DNA from: Callipepla californica brunnescens
Lineage: Eukaryota; Chordata; Aves; Galliformes; Odontophoridae
Direction of reading: 5' to 3'
Length of the DNA: 64,000 nucleotides
NCBI GenBank assembly: GCA_023055505.1
Contig: JALIRH010000045.1
Span: 2,914,001-2,978,000 of the forward strand
The position numbers and the translations under genes are program-made. The stretch's first letter is position 1. Every line of letters begins with the position of its first letter. The notes beneath the pieces are model-generated. The model did no database searches. It saw nothing but the letters and a program-made list of their open reading frames with translations, and was not told the DNA's origin. Positions 25,181-37,150 of the stretch are shown piece by piece.

Positions 25181-28100
25181 GTGCCCGGATCTGGGATGGT
25201 CCTGACCCCATTGGAGCTCTCGGTGGCCATCCATGTGCTGCCTCCATCCCACAGGCACGGTGTGGGGGACTTTGGGTATGAGACAGCTTCCCCTCCTCCT
25301 TGCTGGCATATCCCGTTTTAATTCCATCCTTCCCCTCTCCTTTCACCTCTGCTGTTGGGCAAAGGGAACCTCGGCAGGAAGCACGCTGTCCCAGCTGCGA
25401 GAGACGGAGCGAGAGGCATTTACAACCTGACAGCGAGATAAAGATGAATCTGAAGCCTCGGTGGCTGTTAGCGAGGGGAGGAGGAAGCGTTTATGGCCCC
25501 ATCTGCCGGCGTTTCAGCACGATGGGACCGGCTTTATGGCAAGGAGCCTCCAGTGCCACTTCCTTCCATTTGGGGACCGGGATCTGGTTTCAGGCTCTTC
25601 CTGGTGGTCCCGGAGCCAGGCAGGGTGGGAGGGCCCCAGGGCATGGGGGGTCCTGGGCACGACCTGCACCCACAGCCCTGGATTGCGTGTGGCACGCAGA
25701 GCAGAGCCTTCCCCTGCTCCCCTGCAGGGCTGATTAGCACAAGGCTTGGCCCCAGACTCATTAGCACTGAAATCACAGCTAAACCATGAGCGGAACAGCA
25801 TCCTTCTGTAGGAGTTTGCTCAGGCTTGGGAATACTCTGGCTTCTGGCTGATTTGGCAGCTGTTGGTGCTTGGTCTGATTTCCTAGGGCGAACAGGGCTA
25901 TGGGGTTTTGGTGGCCGAGGCGAGGCCGCCCGCTACTCGCTCCTTCTTTCTCCATCATCTGTTTGCATCAGTGATCAACGACATCCTCTGCACGGCCAGC
26001 ACTGCACCTTGCTTGGGGCTGCTGCTCTTTAGGTGTACAGGAGCCCCGTGCAAGGGTCTAAATTAGGCTGCGTGCCGATCTGCCCCTTGTTGGATTCTCT
26101 AATAATAAGGACAAATTGCAGTGCTTTTCCGTGAGGAGAGAGCAACTTCCACTGAAGAATATCAAGCGCTTTGCAGGAGAGGTTAACTGGTGTTATCCCT
26201 GTTTTGCAGCTGGAGAAAATTGATAGTTAGAGAGGTAAAATGGTGTTTCCAGGGTCAGCAGAGAGCCGGGAGCGATGTCCTGGCTGTGCTTGTGGCACCA
26301 GGAGCTCCGTGTGGGGACACTGGGGTGCTGGGGTGCACCCCAAACATTTGGGCTCTCCCAAAACATACTAAGCCAGCTTCTCTGAGCAGATTGTGCCTCC
26401 CCTCCTCCTCACCACCGCCGTGCTCAGCTCAGGGTCTCCCCAACAGCTTCCACAAAGATCTGCTCCACAATACGACGTGGTGCCAAGGAGACCCAGAGCG
26501 GCAAGAAAATCTCTGGGAAAAAACAATTATAACCCACAAACCGACGTTTGTTTGGCTTTTTTATTCTTTTGTTGTTGATTTTCTCCCCCTCCCCGCCCCT
26601 CCAGTAACCATAGCAATAATCTGTCGGTATCTCGAGGTGACGAGGCAGCTTTGGAAAGCTTTGCAGCCACAGCCGAATCCTGCCAGGTGCTGAGCTCCTG
26701 CAGGGGAGGGTGGTGAGCAGCTGCCAGGAGCAGAGCTCAGGGCAGTTTTAAACCACACCACCTCCCACCTCGCAGCCCCAGTGAACCCTCAGTTCATGTG
26801 TGCACGCACAGCCCTCCCTTGAAGTGGTTAACTCAGCTGTGAAGCCTTCTATCAGCCGTAATAGCTTCAAGGTGGGGAATAAAAAATGGAGAGTGTTTAA
26901 ATTGTTAATGGGTTTCATGTTCTTGTCACTGTTGAGGGTTTGTTCCCTTTTATAAACTCATAGTTTTTGGTTGACATTGCTTTTATGTGAGCCATCAGCC
27001 AGTTGGTGATGGTGTTCCTGTGTTAGACCATTACTGCCGGATTGTATTTGCAGTAAAGAAAGAGAATGGAGGCCGTAAATCTACAGCCAGAGATTTAGGG
27101 CTCTGTTTCTCTGCAGTTTAGGCCCATGTGCTCAGGAAGTCCATTCTCCTCCGGCAGAATTACACTCTCCAAACGTTCCTGCTCCAGCACTGATCGACGG
27201 TGCGCTCTCCTCGGATCTGCTGATGCCTGGGGCAGGAGATGGGGCAGCACTGTGCAGCCCTTCTCATGCTCAGCCTCCAATTTTTGGAAGGGATGAGAAG
27301 AAAACAGCTCTGGCCAAGGAGATCTGCCCTTGCCCAGAGCTGTCCTGGCATGCTGGGTAATGGGGCAGAGGGGTTTTGCTCATTTTTGGCACTGTCTTGG
27401 GCACCAGGACGGTCCCTGGGTGAGCCATGGAGGCCCATGGGCTGCAGGGACACTTAAACCAGAGCTGCACATGAATCATGCCCCCGTTGCCCTTGCATCT
27501 TTTGAGTTCATCCTTTCTCTGGGAGCAGACGTTTTGCACTACAAATCGTCTTCATTGTAAATGGTGCCTTGGCTGAGACAGTCCAGGAAACCTGGGACGG
27601 GGGACCCAGGCGCTTCTGAGCTCCGAGTTTGGCTTAGCCCACTGATTTATTGTAAACTGCATAAAGTGCAAAGTGAAGGTGATGAATGGGTGGTGGGCCG
27701 TTAGGGAAACTAATTGCCTCTGCAGGGCCAAATTCCCATGGCCGTTGGCACATTTGCCCAGGGATTCCCCCTGCAGAAGCCAAGTCTGAGGCCGGGCACT
27801 GAGCTCTGCTCTGCAGCTGCATTGCATGCAGTGCTCCCCAACCCCCAGCACCTCACCCCCCCATCCCAGGCCCTGACTTCTCTTGGTGTCAGCCACAATA
27901 CTGCTGTGTACGATTTAATTGCATGCTGAGCCTGTGTTTGCCTATTAAGGGCGTCAGGAGATGCCTTTGTGAGCTGTCAGACCAAACTGAGCCTAAATCT
28001 GCTGCTTTAAAGATGTCATTTCTGTAATGGGATGCTCCCTTTCCTCTCCCATCTCTGCAGGGGCTCATTTTGGGGTCCTGCCTCCTGCATGGGGAGCCCA

Positions 28101-31000
28101 TGGTGCTTGTGGGTCTTAGGGCTGGCACAGGGCTGCCTGGGGGCTGAGGGCCAGCACCATTGCTTGCTTCTATCCAAAGAAAGGAGGGATGGAAGCCCCC
28201 CTAGATGGGGCTGCTCCTTCCCAGAGTCTAATGCAAAAGTGTCAGCTCTAAGTGTTGCAAGAGTCCCAGACAGCCTTACCTGCTCTTCCCCTCCATCCAC
28301 ATCCTCCTCTTCCTTCCCAAAAAAGAAATACTGCGACTTTTGGCTTCCAGAATGTGTGTGTCCAACCCTCCAAGCTCCCACCTCAAGGCAGAGCTGCCCC
28401 TAATCCTGAAATGTCATAAATGCGGGGTCTGGCTTTGTTGCCCGTCTTTTTCTTTGTGTTTTAGAGCTTTCCTTGCCTCCACAAGGAAAATGAAGCTGTG
28501 TGCTGCGTACTCACAGGACTCCAGGAGCACAGGGTTTTTGCAGAAGCACCTGCAGTACTGGTGGGAGATTGCACAAAGCAACAAGGGAGCGTTGCCCCTT
28601 CCAGGGAGATGCTCTGCACTGGGACACTGGGGCCTGGGGGTGCTGCACCCCTCTGCTGAGCTCACAGAGTTGGAAGCATCCAACTCCAGTGCAAACCCTG
28701 CCCTGCAGGTGCCTTTTTCCTGCACTTGCTGCCCTTTGTGTGTATATACACGTGTGCATATACGTGTGTACACATACATGCATACACACCTCTATATATA
28801 TGCATATAGACTCCTGTAGGTATTTATTACCATAAGTGAAGGTTGAACACATTACTCAAACCTCATCTTTTTCCCTGAAGTCTGTTGTTTACAGAGACAA
28901 TGCCTGTCCCCCAGGGCTCACTCCCATAAAACCTTATTATCATATATTCCAGGGCATAAACTTTGGATGTCAGCCCCGGCGTGCTGCTTCCGAGCACAGG
29001 CAGCCTCAGTTTGTGTTTTGCCTTCCATTTTGCTCTGCTTTCCTTCTCGCTGCTGCGGTTGTTATTTCTGTTACATACACCTCTGATTCTTCTAATAAGA
29101 TGAGAAGTCCTGGGAGACAGTTAATGGAGCCTGAATACCTTCATCCGGAGCCCGTGAAGGGTTCCAATGCTGCACAGACATTGCAGTCCCCAAACCTGGG
29201 ATGTGGGTGATGCTGGGATTTCCTTTGCGTGGCTCAGGCTCTGTCCTACCACCAGCCCTGGCTTCAGAGCACATTGCTGATGGCCAGAAATCACCAGAAC
29301 TGCCCCTTACCCCCATCTCCACGTTATTGATGTCTATTATTTAGCAATGCTGTTTCCATCCTCCCTTTCAGATCCCTCTCACTGGCATGGGGCTGGTTGG
29401 CTGCTGCTTTCCTGTCGCTGCTGACCAGGTCTCACTGATGCCCTTCTGTTTTCTGGGGATATTTTTGCATTACTTCACTCTCTCTCTCCCTCTGTAGTGA
29501 TTGAGCCATGCAGAACTCTCCCTGTATGGCCTGCCAGCGTTTTGCTTTCCAATGGAAGGCTAATCCAGCATTATAATATAGTAGTAACACAAAAACCCAC
29601 CTCCTTTTACTTCCCCCACCCCGTTTCATTCTTTTTTTCCCCCTTTTCTTTTCTTAATTCACTGTCTAGTGAGTTTCTGATTGACTCAAAGACCAATTAA
29701 AGTAAAATTTAATGGGAGAATAGATTAACTCCCTGAGGTTCCCCTGCCATCCATCACATTTTTATAGCAGGAGCTGTGAAGAAGCTCATAACTTCATGCT
29801 GTGAATGTGATAATAAAGAGGGCACGGAGAGGATTCCGATTTACTGCCGGGCTGATGTGCACCGGGATGGGATTTACTGCCCCAATCCCTGCCTCCTTTT
29901 ATTTGGAAGGAGGTGACCAGATCTGTGCTCGGCACCGGTCAGCTCCTGCCCTCCACAGCTGAGGAACCATCTCTGCTGTCACCCGCTCCATCTCCATCCT
30001 GATGGCCGAAAACCAGAGGATGGCAGCGGGTTTGGAGGTGAGGGAGATGCCCTCTCCTCCCTGGGTACCACATGTGATGCTGCTCCCTGGCATCGTGATG
30101 GACGATGCAGCAGGATGGATGTGCTCGAGGTCAAGGCGAAGTGGCAACGCTCCCAAAATGGGGCTGTGTGCTGGGGGTCCTGCAGCATGCTGCTGTGTGT
30201 CTGCACCGCTGGGTGCTGCCATGGTGGAGCTCACAGGTGAGGGTCAGAAGAAATGTGAGGTTTAGAAAGGGCTCTGCTTCCTCTGGGTTGGGTTAGAGAG
30301 GGGCTGAGAGGGAGAAGGAGGGAGGCAGAGACAGGAAAAGATGCATCTCCCCTCGTGGGTTTCAGTGAAAAGGTTTGTGTGCGCAGCAGCAATGAACTGA
30401 AGAAGAGAGAGAGAATTTATCTGGAAATAATAGAAACTATTTGTTGGATTTTCCAGGCTGAAGATCTGGAGTTAATCATTATTCCGTGAAACCCTGAATG
30501 ATGTTTCTTGCAGCTTTCGTACATAGATAGTGTTCCGGTGGGAGTGCTCCTAACGGTATTTTGTCAGGCACTATCAGCAGTATTGAGCCAACCTGAGCAC
30601 CCGATTATTAATCCTTTTCTCCCAGTGACATGACGGCAATCGATGGCTGAACAAGCTATTGAAACCGCAGCAATCAACTGGACTCCAGTTAATCCAATGG
30701 GATCCGGGCATGGGGCCTGGCAGGAAGAGGGAATTTTAGGAAAGCTTGAGCTCTGCCTGCTCCCTCCTGCCCGCAGTGCTCACAGGAGCAATGTCCTCTC
30801 TGGTGGCAGTGACTTTTGGCTGCTGGAGCTCCAGGGGTGCCACCTGCATTCACACATGCAGGCATCGATGACTTTTGCTACATCAGAGTTGGAAAAATGG
30901 GGGAGTTTGTGTGTGTGCCCGGAGTGATGACACACATCCACCCTGAGATGCGTCCACTCCTGCGTGCTGGAGCCCTGCAGGGACACGGGGGAAGAGGGCA
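25181..31000. other. Non-coding DNA without recognised genes
   Basis: Overlapping short frames on both strands match nothing I recognise. AT-rich islands occur at about 26810-27060, 29690-29830 and 30400-30560. An alternating purine/pyrimidine tract lies at 28737-28809 (listed separately). Confidence 0.5.
28737..28809. repeat. Alternating purine/pyrimidine tract (TG/CA/TA mix)
   Basis: About 70 bases of mainly alternating TG, CA, TA and CG steps (for example CACGTGTGCATATACGTGTG) form an imperfect dinucleotide repeat. Such alternation favours left-handed (Z) DNA under torsion; that is general knowledge and was not tested here. Confidence 0.8.
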
Positions 31001-31014
31001 GTGCCATCTGCTGG
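31001..31014 (-). promoter_or_regulatory. Candidate CTCF core motif, full match
   Basis: The + strand reads GTGCCATCTGCTGG, so the minus strand reads CCAGCAGATGGCAC. This fits all 14 positions of the core CCASYAGRKGGCRS and is the best CTCF-like match I found in the window. Confidence 0.5.
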
Positions 31015-34000
31015 TAAATCCACCTCAGCTGAGCACAGTGCTTCTGACCTGGGGCTGCTGCACGGCTCATGGGTCTGCTCCCACCCACATCCCCATCCCT
31101 GGTCCAGCTCAGTTCTACAGCTGAGAGCTCAGCATAGGGTTTGCAGCAGGATTTTGGGGACTCCAGCAGGTGAACGTCACCGTGCTTCGGTCCTCAAGTG
31201 GAAAATCCATCTGGTGTTGAGGCTTGAGCTTCTGCCTCACTGGGCTCACCCAATGGCATGAAAACCCAAAGTGAGAGCTGCTCGATGCTGGATGTGCAGG
31301 GGGACACGGGACACACAGCCCTGGCACCGTGAGCAGAGTATTAAGGATGTGCCCAGAGCTTTTGGCTGCACTGGAACCATCCTCTCTGTTCAGTTCCCCA
31401 CTGGTGCCCACTCTACCCTCTCCTGCTGGAGGTGGGGAGTGGGGGGCAGCACGTTTTGGGGAGCATGAGGGTGGCTCCTGTGCTGCCACGGGCTGTCAGC
31501 CCCAGCGAATGGTTACTAATAAGGTTGGCCATTAAGGTGGGTCAGTGATGGATGGGCTGTGTTCTCGTGCCCCAGCCTGGCGTGTGCTAAGACACTCCCT
31601 GACCAGCAGCTGTTGTACTGGCTGCCTTGTTAAGGGTCTCTCTCAGTGACATCAGCTATACATCAACCTGGCTGATGCCTTTGATTATTTAGACAGCTCT
31701 TGGCATGATGAATCGTTGGGATTGATCTGTCTTTTCTTCACGTTCGCTCCTTGCCCTGTCTCTCCCAACTCTCTCCGCTCTTCAACCACAAATCCTTTAA
31801 AGGTTAGCACCTTCCAGGGCATCCCGCTGAAACAACTCCAGCGTGTAAGAAACGTGGCACTGAGAGACGTGTGTGCCGTCATTCTGTTTCTTTGAGAGGC
31901 CGAGCTGGGATTGCAAGGGGGACAGGTAGCTCTGAGCTGTCCGTGGGGAGAGGTGACAGCTGTGGGGACAGCTCTGTCACAGCATTGCTGGCTTGGTGAT
32001 CCACACTGCATGACTGCTTCAGAAAGAGGCAAGAAACGAGCAGGTGTCGGCTAACCCTGGTGGTTATTGCAGCCCAGGGAGGCTAAAGCACAAGATGCTT
32101 TCTGGAAACCTTTCCCCTCCTCCCTGCTTAGCAGTAATTATTCCTTGCAGCTTTCAGTAATCGCTTGATGTCTGCTCATTGCTTGTCAGGAGCCCGTGAT
32201 GGTCCAGGATCCCCCAGCAGCGTGCAGACCCTCCCAGGGTTTGCTCTGTGTGCAGCTAGATGCCTTGTCACAAAGACACTACCTCTGTGCCCTGTCCCCT
32301 CTGATGGATGAGTCCCACAGCAAGCTTTGGACCATCCTCTGAAAGAGGAAGCTGCTTGTAGCAGAGGAGTCAGGAACCCGTTGGCATTTTTGGTTCCATT
32401 CTGTGAGCTTTGAGCCTCAGTTTTTGCTGAACTCCATTATGCACACGTAGGTTTGGTTCTGTGCATGTTCTCCAGGGCCACCCGTTGGAGGCTGCAGTAC
32501 ACAGCCTCCAATGCCTTCTTTTGCTCGCTCACTGAGCTGTTTCCTGGTGCAAGTGCTCTAGCAAGCACTCTTCCCCCACCTCAGTTGCTAAAGCCCGAAA
32601 CAAAACACTGCAAACCCTGCCCACGCGCATCACTGTGTCTCCAGCAAGCAACACTGGAGGAATCTGCGTCCCTCCATCACAGAACAGACAGCACTGCTCC
32701 CAGCATCCCACCCCTGCCTCTCTGACAGCCCTGTAGCCAAGCTTGGTGTGGTGTGATGCCAACAAATCTGTGCATGCTTTACAAAAAGCATCACCCCGTA
32801 GCTGGATTCCCCTTTGACTGCAGGCTCCAGGCACCAGCACCCACCCCTGGCAGGTCAGTGGTTGGAGGAAGAAGGCTGCCGACCTCCTCCTCCTCCTGTC
32901 TGCTGCTGGGAAGTGGATCCCTGGGCACGCCAGGGCTGGCGGCAGCCAACATAGGGCGGCTCTGTGCTTTGAACTCTTATCTGTGGCGTCTCCTGGTTTG
33001 CACTGTAGCAGACGGTTGAGCCTCACGCGGGTCCTGATAACCTTTCTCTCGTTCATTAAGGCCCCACTTAGTGCTCTGCGGGACTGAAGGGAGACAGTCT
33101 GGAAGAGAGAGGCAGCACAGGGCTTTTAGCCTGGGTAATGCTAAACTTCGTCAATAATCCTCCAAATGCAAACCCAGAACTCGGATGCAGCCCTCTCTGT
33201 CTCTCTGTCTCTCCAAACTACCCCCAGAAGAGAAAGGAAAAAAAAAGAAGAAAAAAAAAGCCATAAAACTGCAAGTTTAGGACGGGACATCTCCTTGCGA
33301 GCTGTCCAACCTGGGGAGGATGAGTTTGCCCAGGTGCATCCCTAAGAGCGCTGCTGTATGGGCAGGTTAATGCTTTGGGTTTAGGACCACAGCCTGATGG
33401 ACAAGGTCTTTCCTCTCAGATAGGAGAGCTAAAGGCTTGCAGGATGGAGCCAGGTGATTTGGTTCAACATTTCAGTGCTTCATACAGCACGAGGCACTCA
33501 CTTAGCTCCAGGTTCCCCCTGCCTTCCTGGTGCCTCTGGAAGCAGCTGAGCTCCCACGTGGGCTGTGGGGCTCCCAGAGTCCTCATTGAGGGGCTGGGGG
33601 CAGCTGGGTTACGTATCCCCCTCTCCAGAGACTTGTTATGATCTTCAGCCCAAAGGGAGCTGAGGCAGAGGCGGGGGGGGGAGGGAAACACCCCTTAAAA
33701 ATTGGCTAGGTAATGGAAACAACCTTTAACTATCATATTTCAAACATAACGCCATAATAAAAGTAACAGGATAATGATTTTTTTTCAGTCCAGATATTAG
33801 AGGCCCAGATATTGATTGGTTGTTTCCCTTGTCGTTCCAGCCTCTGATGGAACTGCATTTTTTGACAGAGAGTGCAATAAAATGTACAGTTTCCAATTTG
33901 AGAGCCCTATAAATGTCATCTCTACATGCACGGTTACAAATTCTTCATGATGTTCCTTTCCTTCCCCTCAATAACCAAGAGGGTCTTCGGAGACGGAGGA

Positions 34001-35775
34001 ACACACACATCTCCTTCCCCTTCCTGGAGGAGAAAGTTGGTGGCAGCTCCGGACCCGTCCCAGCTCAGGGCTGTGCTGTAAAGATAAAAGGATGCTGCGT
34101 CCCCATGGGGCAGCTCTCCTGGGGTTTGAAGGACTGAGCTCACAGAGTTAATATATCTTGTCGTGTTCAGATTTATAGACTGTGGAGCAAAGTGATGGAG
34201 CTGTCTGCGACCCTCCTCGTTCGGAGCCATGCTGTCAGGAGCTTCCAGTTCAGCTGGAATACTGCTTTTAATGGTTTTGCTGGGAGAACCTGGGTTCATT
34301 TTGTGCAAAGGGGCAAAGAGAAGCCGAAAGCATACAGGGATGTCGGGGGTGGGAGTGCAGGGTGGTGATACATGAAATTACGTGGGCCCTTTTTGCTCAG
34401 TGCTCCTACTCTTTGAGGTTCAGTTTGCTGTAGGGCCCCGACCACGGCTTCCCTTTCAAAGGAGGCAAAAAAGTGAGCGCTCTCATCGTGAGAGATAAGG
34501 TATCTCCCCTGGAGATAAGCCCTTTGCATCTTAGCTCGGAGATGTGCAGGGAGGACGCAGCCCGAGTCCTCGTGCTTTTGGGGTCAGCTGCAGTGCCCAC
34601 ACCGGAGCCCTGCGAGCAGTGAGAGTGGGGGTGATGCTGCACAGCTTGGGGACGGTGGGGATGGGCTGAGCAGCCTCTCCCCCCGTATCTGTTTGCTGCT
34701 GGTATTTGGGTTTTAATCCCAGGGCAGCGGAGCAGCCTGATGGATGCCCCGTTCCTCCGCCGCCAAAAAAAAATAACAATAACCACGTTTATATAAATCT
34801 CCCTTCCACAAAGAGACTTGAAAGCTCCTGCACCATCCCCAAGGTGCACGAGGGGGGGGGGGGTTGGGAGGGGGGTACCCCTGTATGGGTAATGAGGGCA
34901 GTCACCTTGCATGAGATACACTCGTGCAGTGACCTTCCGTTAGGTTTAATGCAACCTTTTTATTTATTTCCAATAACTCTCCAATCAGTCAGCGCTCTGC
35001 CAGGTTTCCTCTAACCTCAGATCACAGTCTCATAACCGGTTTTGGGGCTTTTATTGGTCTCCGAGGTAGCTAGAGCCATTAAGCTCAGTGTTTTGATTTG
35101 ATGAGAGACGTTTCCAGGGTCTCAGTGTCTCTCTCACCTTTGCCTAAACATTTCAGCCTTGTCTCTATGCTGGGAATTGTGACTGCAGAGCCCGGCTCTG
35201 ATATTCCCGAGCTCCCCCGCTGCCGGATAGGAGTTGAAAACTCAGTATTAAAGGAGATCAGAACCTGATCCGAATCTGCCTTTTCCTCCTCCATTTTCAC
35301 AGGGCAGGTTTCATCTGGTTGATGCCACGTCCCTATTCAGACCCTTCACCCAGAGGGGTGCTGGGGGATGGGTCTGAATGTCACCCACGGGCCCTGAGCC
35401 CCCGAGCCAGCCTGGATTTGTAGCAAGGACACATCTGATTAACCACATTTGGTGCTTTTTATAATAAACTCCTGATGTGTAGAGTCCTGGATTTATCACT
35501 TGGTGGGTACCCGAGATGTAATAAGAAAGCAGCTTCAGTTTTGGAGCTGGCATTCTTTATGCAGCCCTGTCACTTTCCTACATTTCCAGCCAGTGGGACA
35601 CAGCCAACGCGATCAATATTTTATTTTATCTCCTTTTCCCAATAATTTTTTTAATCATGGCGTCTTTCTCCCATCTCCCACCTTTGGATAAATAATTACA
35701 GCCACGCAATGCCGCGCTCAGCACTTTTTTAGAAGAAAAGTATGGAGGAAAAAAAGGAGGAGAGGAAGGGCCGGG
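31015..35775. other. Non-coding DNA; AT-rich islands at about 33690-33920, 34920-35120 and 35570-35700
   Basis: No exon was recognised. The islands carry AT-rich words (for example GGTAATGGAAAC, CATAATAAAAG, GATATTGATTGG) and may be conserved elements. A poly-G run of 12 lies at 34852-34863. A purine-rich A tract is at about 33235-33262. Confidence 0.5.
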
Positions 35776-36735
35776 GCTGCTGGGCACTGCCCAGGCACTG
35801 CGATGGCAAAGCCTGGGCACACTGCTGCACAGTGGGCACTGCTTTCTGCTGGGCACTGCTGCATGCTGGGCATTTCTTTCTGCTGGGCACTGCTACATGC
35901 TGAGCATTGCTGCATGCTGGGCACACTACTGCCTGCTGGGCACTGCTGCATGCTGGGCACTGCTGCATGTTGTGCACTAAGCTACATGCTGGGCATTTCT
36001 TTCTGCTGGGCTTTGCTGCATGCTGGGCACACTGCTGCCTGCTGGGCATTGTTTTCTGCTGGGCACTGCTACATGCTGAGCATTGCTGCATGCTGGGCAC
36101 TGCTTTCTGCTGGGCACTACTGCATGCTGGGCACACTGGTGCATGTTGTGCACTAAGCTGCATGCTAGGTATTGCTTTCTTCTGGGCACTGCTGCCTGCT
36201 GGGCACTGCTTTCTGCTAGGCATTGCTACATGCTGGGCACTGCTTTCTGCTGGGCACTGATGCATGCTGGGCATTGCTGCATGCTGGGCACACTGCTGCA
36301 TGTTGTGCACTAAGCTGCATGCTAGGTATTGCTTTCTTCTGGGCACTGCTTTCTTCTGGGCACTGCTGCCTGCTGGGCACTGCTTTCTGCTGGGCACTGC
36401 TGCCTGCTGGGCACTGCTTTCTGCTGGGCACTGCTACATGCTGGGCACTGCTTTCTGCTGGGCACTGCTTTCTGCTAGGCATTGCTACATGCTGGGCACT
36501 GCTTTCTGCTGGGCACTGCTACATGCTGGGCACTGCTGCATGCTGGGCACTGATGCATGCTGGGCACACTGCTGCATGTTGTGCACTAAGCTGCATGCTC
36601 GGCCTTGCTTTCTGCTGGGCATTTCTTTCTGCTGGGCACACTGCTTTCTGCTGGGCACTGCTTTCTGCTGGGCACTGCTGCATGCCGGGCACTGCTGCAT
36701 GCCGGGCACTACTTTCTGCTGGGCACTAAGCTGCA
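35776..36735. repeat. 17/19-bp minisatellite with higher-order structure
   Basis: About 960 bases consist of near-identical 17-bp units (GCACTGCTTTCTGCTGG and GCATTGCTACATGCTGG types), interspersed with 19-bp units containing GCACACTGCTGCATG. A longer segment with GCATGTTGTGCACTAAGCT recurs at about 35965, 36141, 36298 and 36574, showing that blocks of units were duplicated together. Open frames of 117-222 codons on both strands are products of the array. Confidence 0.95.
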
Positions 36736-36819
36736 CAGAGGGCACAAGGCTGGGGCAAGCTCCCAGCTGCAAGCCCCTCTTCCCCCCCCTCCCCCCCTTT
36801 ATGGCACAGCTCTGCTCCC

Positions 36820-37150
36820 ACCGATGGCGATCCCCAGCTCCCCATCACCCCCACCGCTCCGGGCCCGAACCGCGGCGCTCCAATCCTGGGCCTCTGCTGC
36901 CGCCTAGTGGCCGAGCGCCGCAATGACACCGCCGGGCCCGGGCACCGCGCCCACCCCGGGGGCAGCGCAAAGGGGTCGGGGTCGGCTGTGTGCCCTCCTG
37001 CTTTGCAGCGAGGTTTCCCCCCCAATTCCCCACCCCCCTGCCCGTCCCCGCGCTGACCTTTGCCGGGGACTGTATAAGTCAAAGTCGGGTTTCCGTCTGG
37101 GAGCCTTTCCCGGAGACCGTAAATATGCCAGAGAAGGTGATGGAAGCACT
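36820..37150 (+). promoter_or_regulatory. CpG-rich block with TATA-like word; candidate promoter
   Basis: CpG density is high from about 36850 to 37135 (CCGGGCCCGAACCGCGGCG and similar). It is followed by TGACCTTTGCC and a TATAAG word at 37073-37078, the right spacing for initiation near 37100-37110. The first ATG downstream (37125-37127) opens only a 16-codon frame that ends at TAA, so it is not an obvious coding start. It could be an alternative SKAP1 promoter, a promoter of a non-coding transcript, or an unmethylated enhancer. I did not find a SKAP1 first exon here. Confidence 0.3.
36896..36910 (-). promoter_or_regulatory. Candidate CTCF core motif (13 of 14)
   Basis: The minus strand reads CCACTAGGCGGCAGC. 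It fits the CTCF core at 13 of 14 positions; C replaces G/T at position nine. It lies inside the CpG-rich block. Confidence 0.4.

Noticed and set aside
35729..36926. Several 117-222 codon frames on both strands, Cys/His/Ala/Leu- or Gln/Ser-rich
   Set aside because: Translation of the 17/19-bp minisatellite in different frames; not a cysteine-rich protein.
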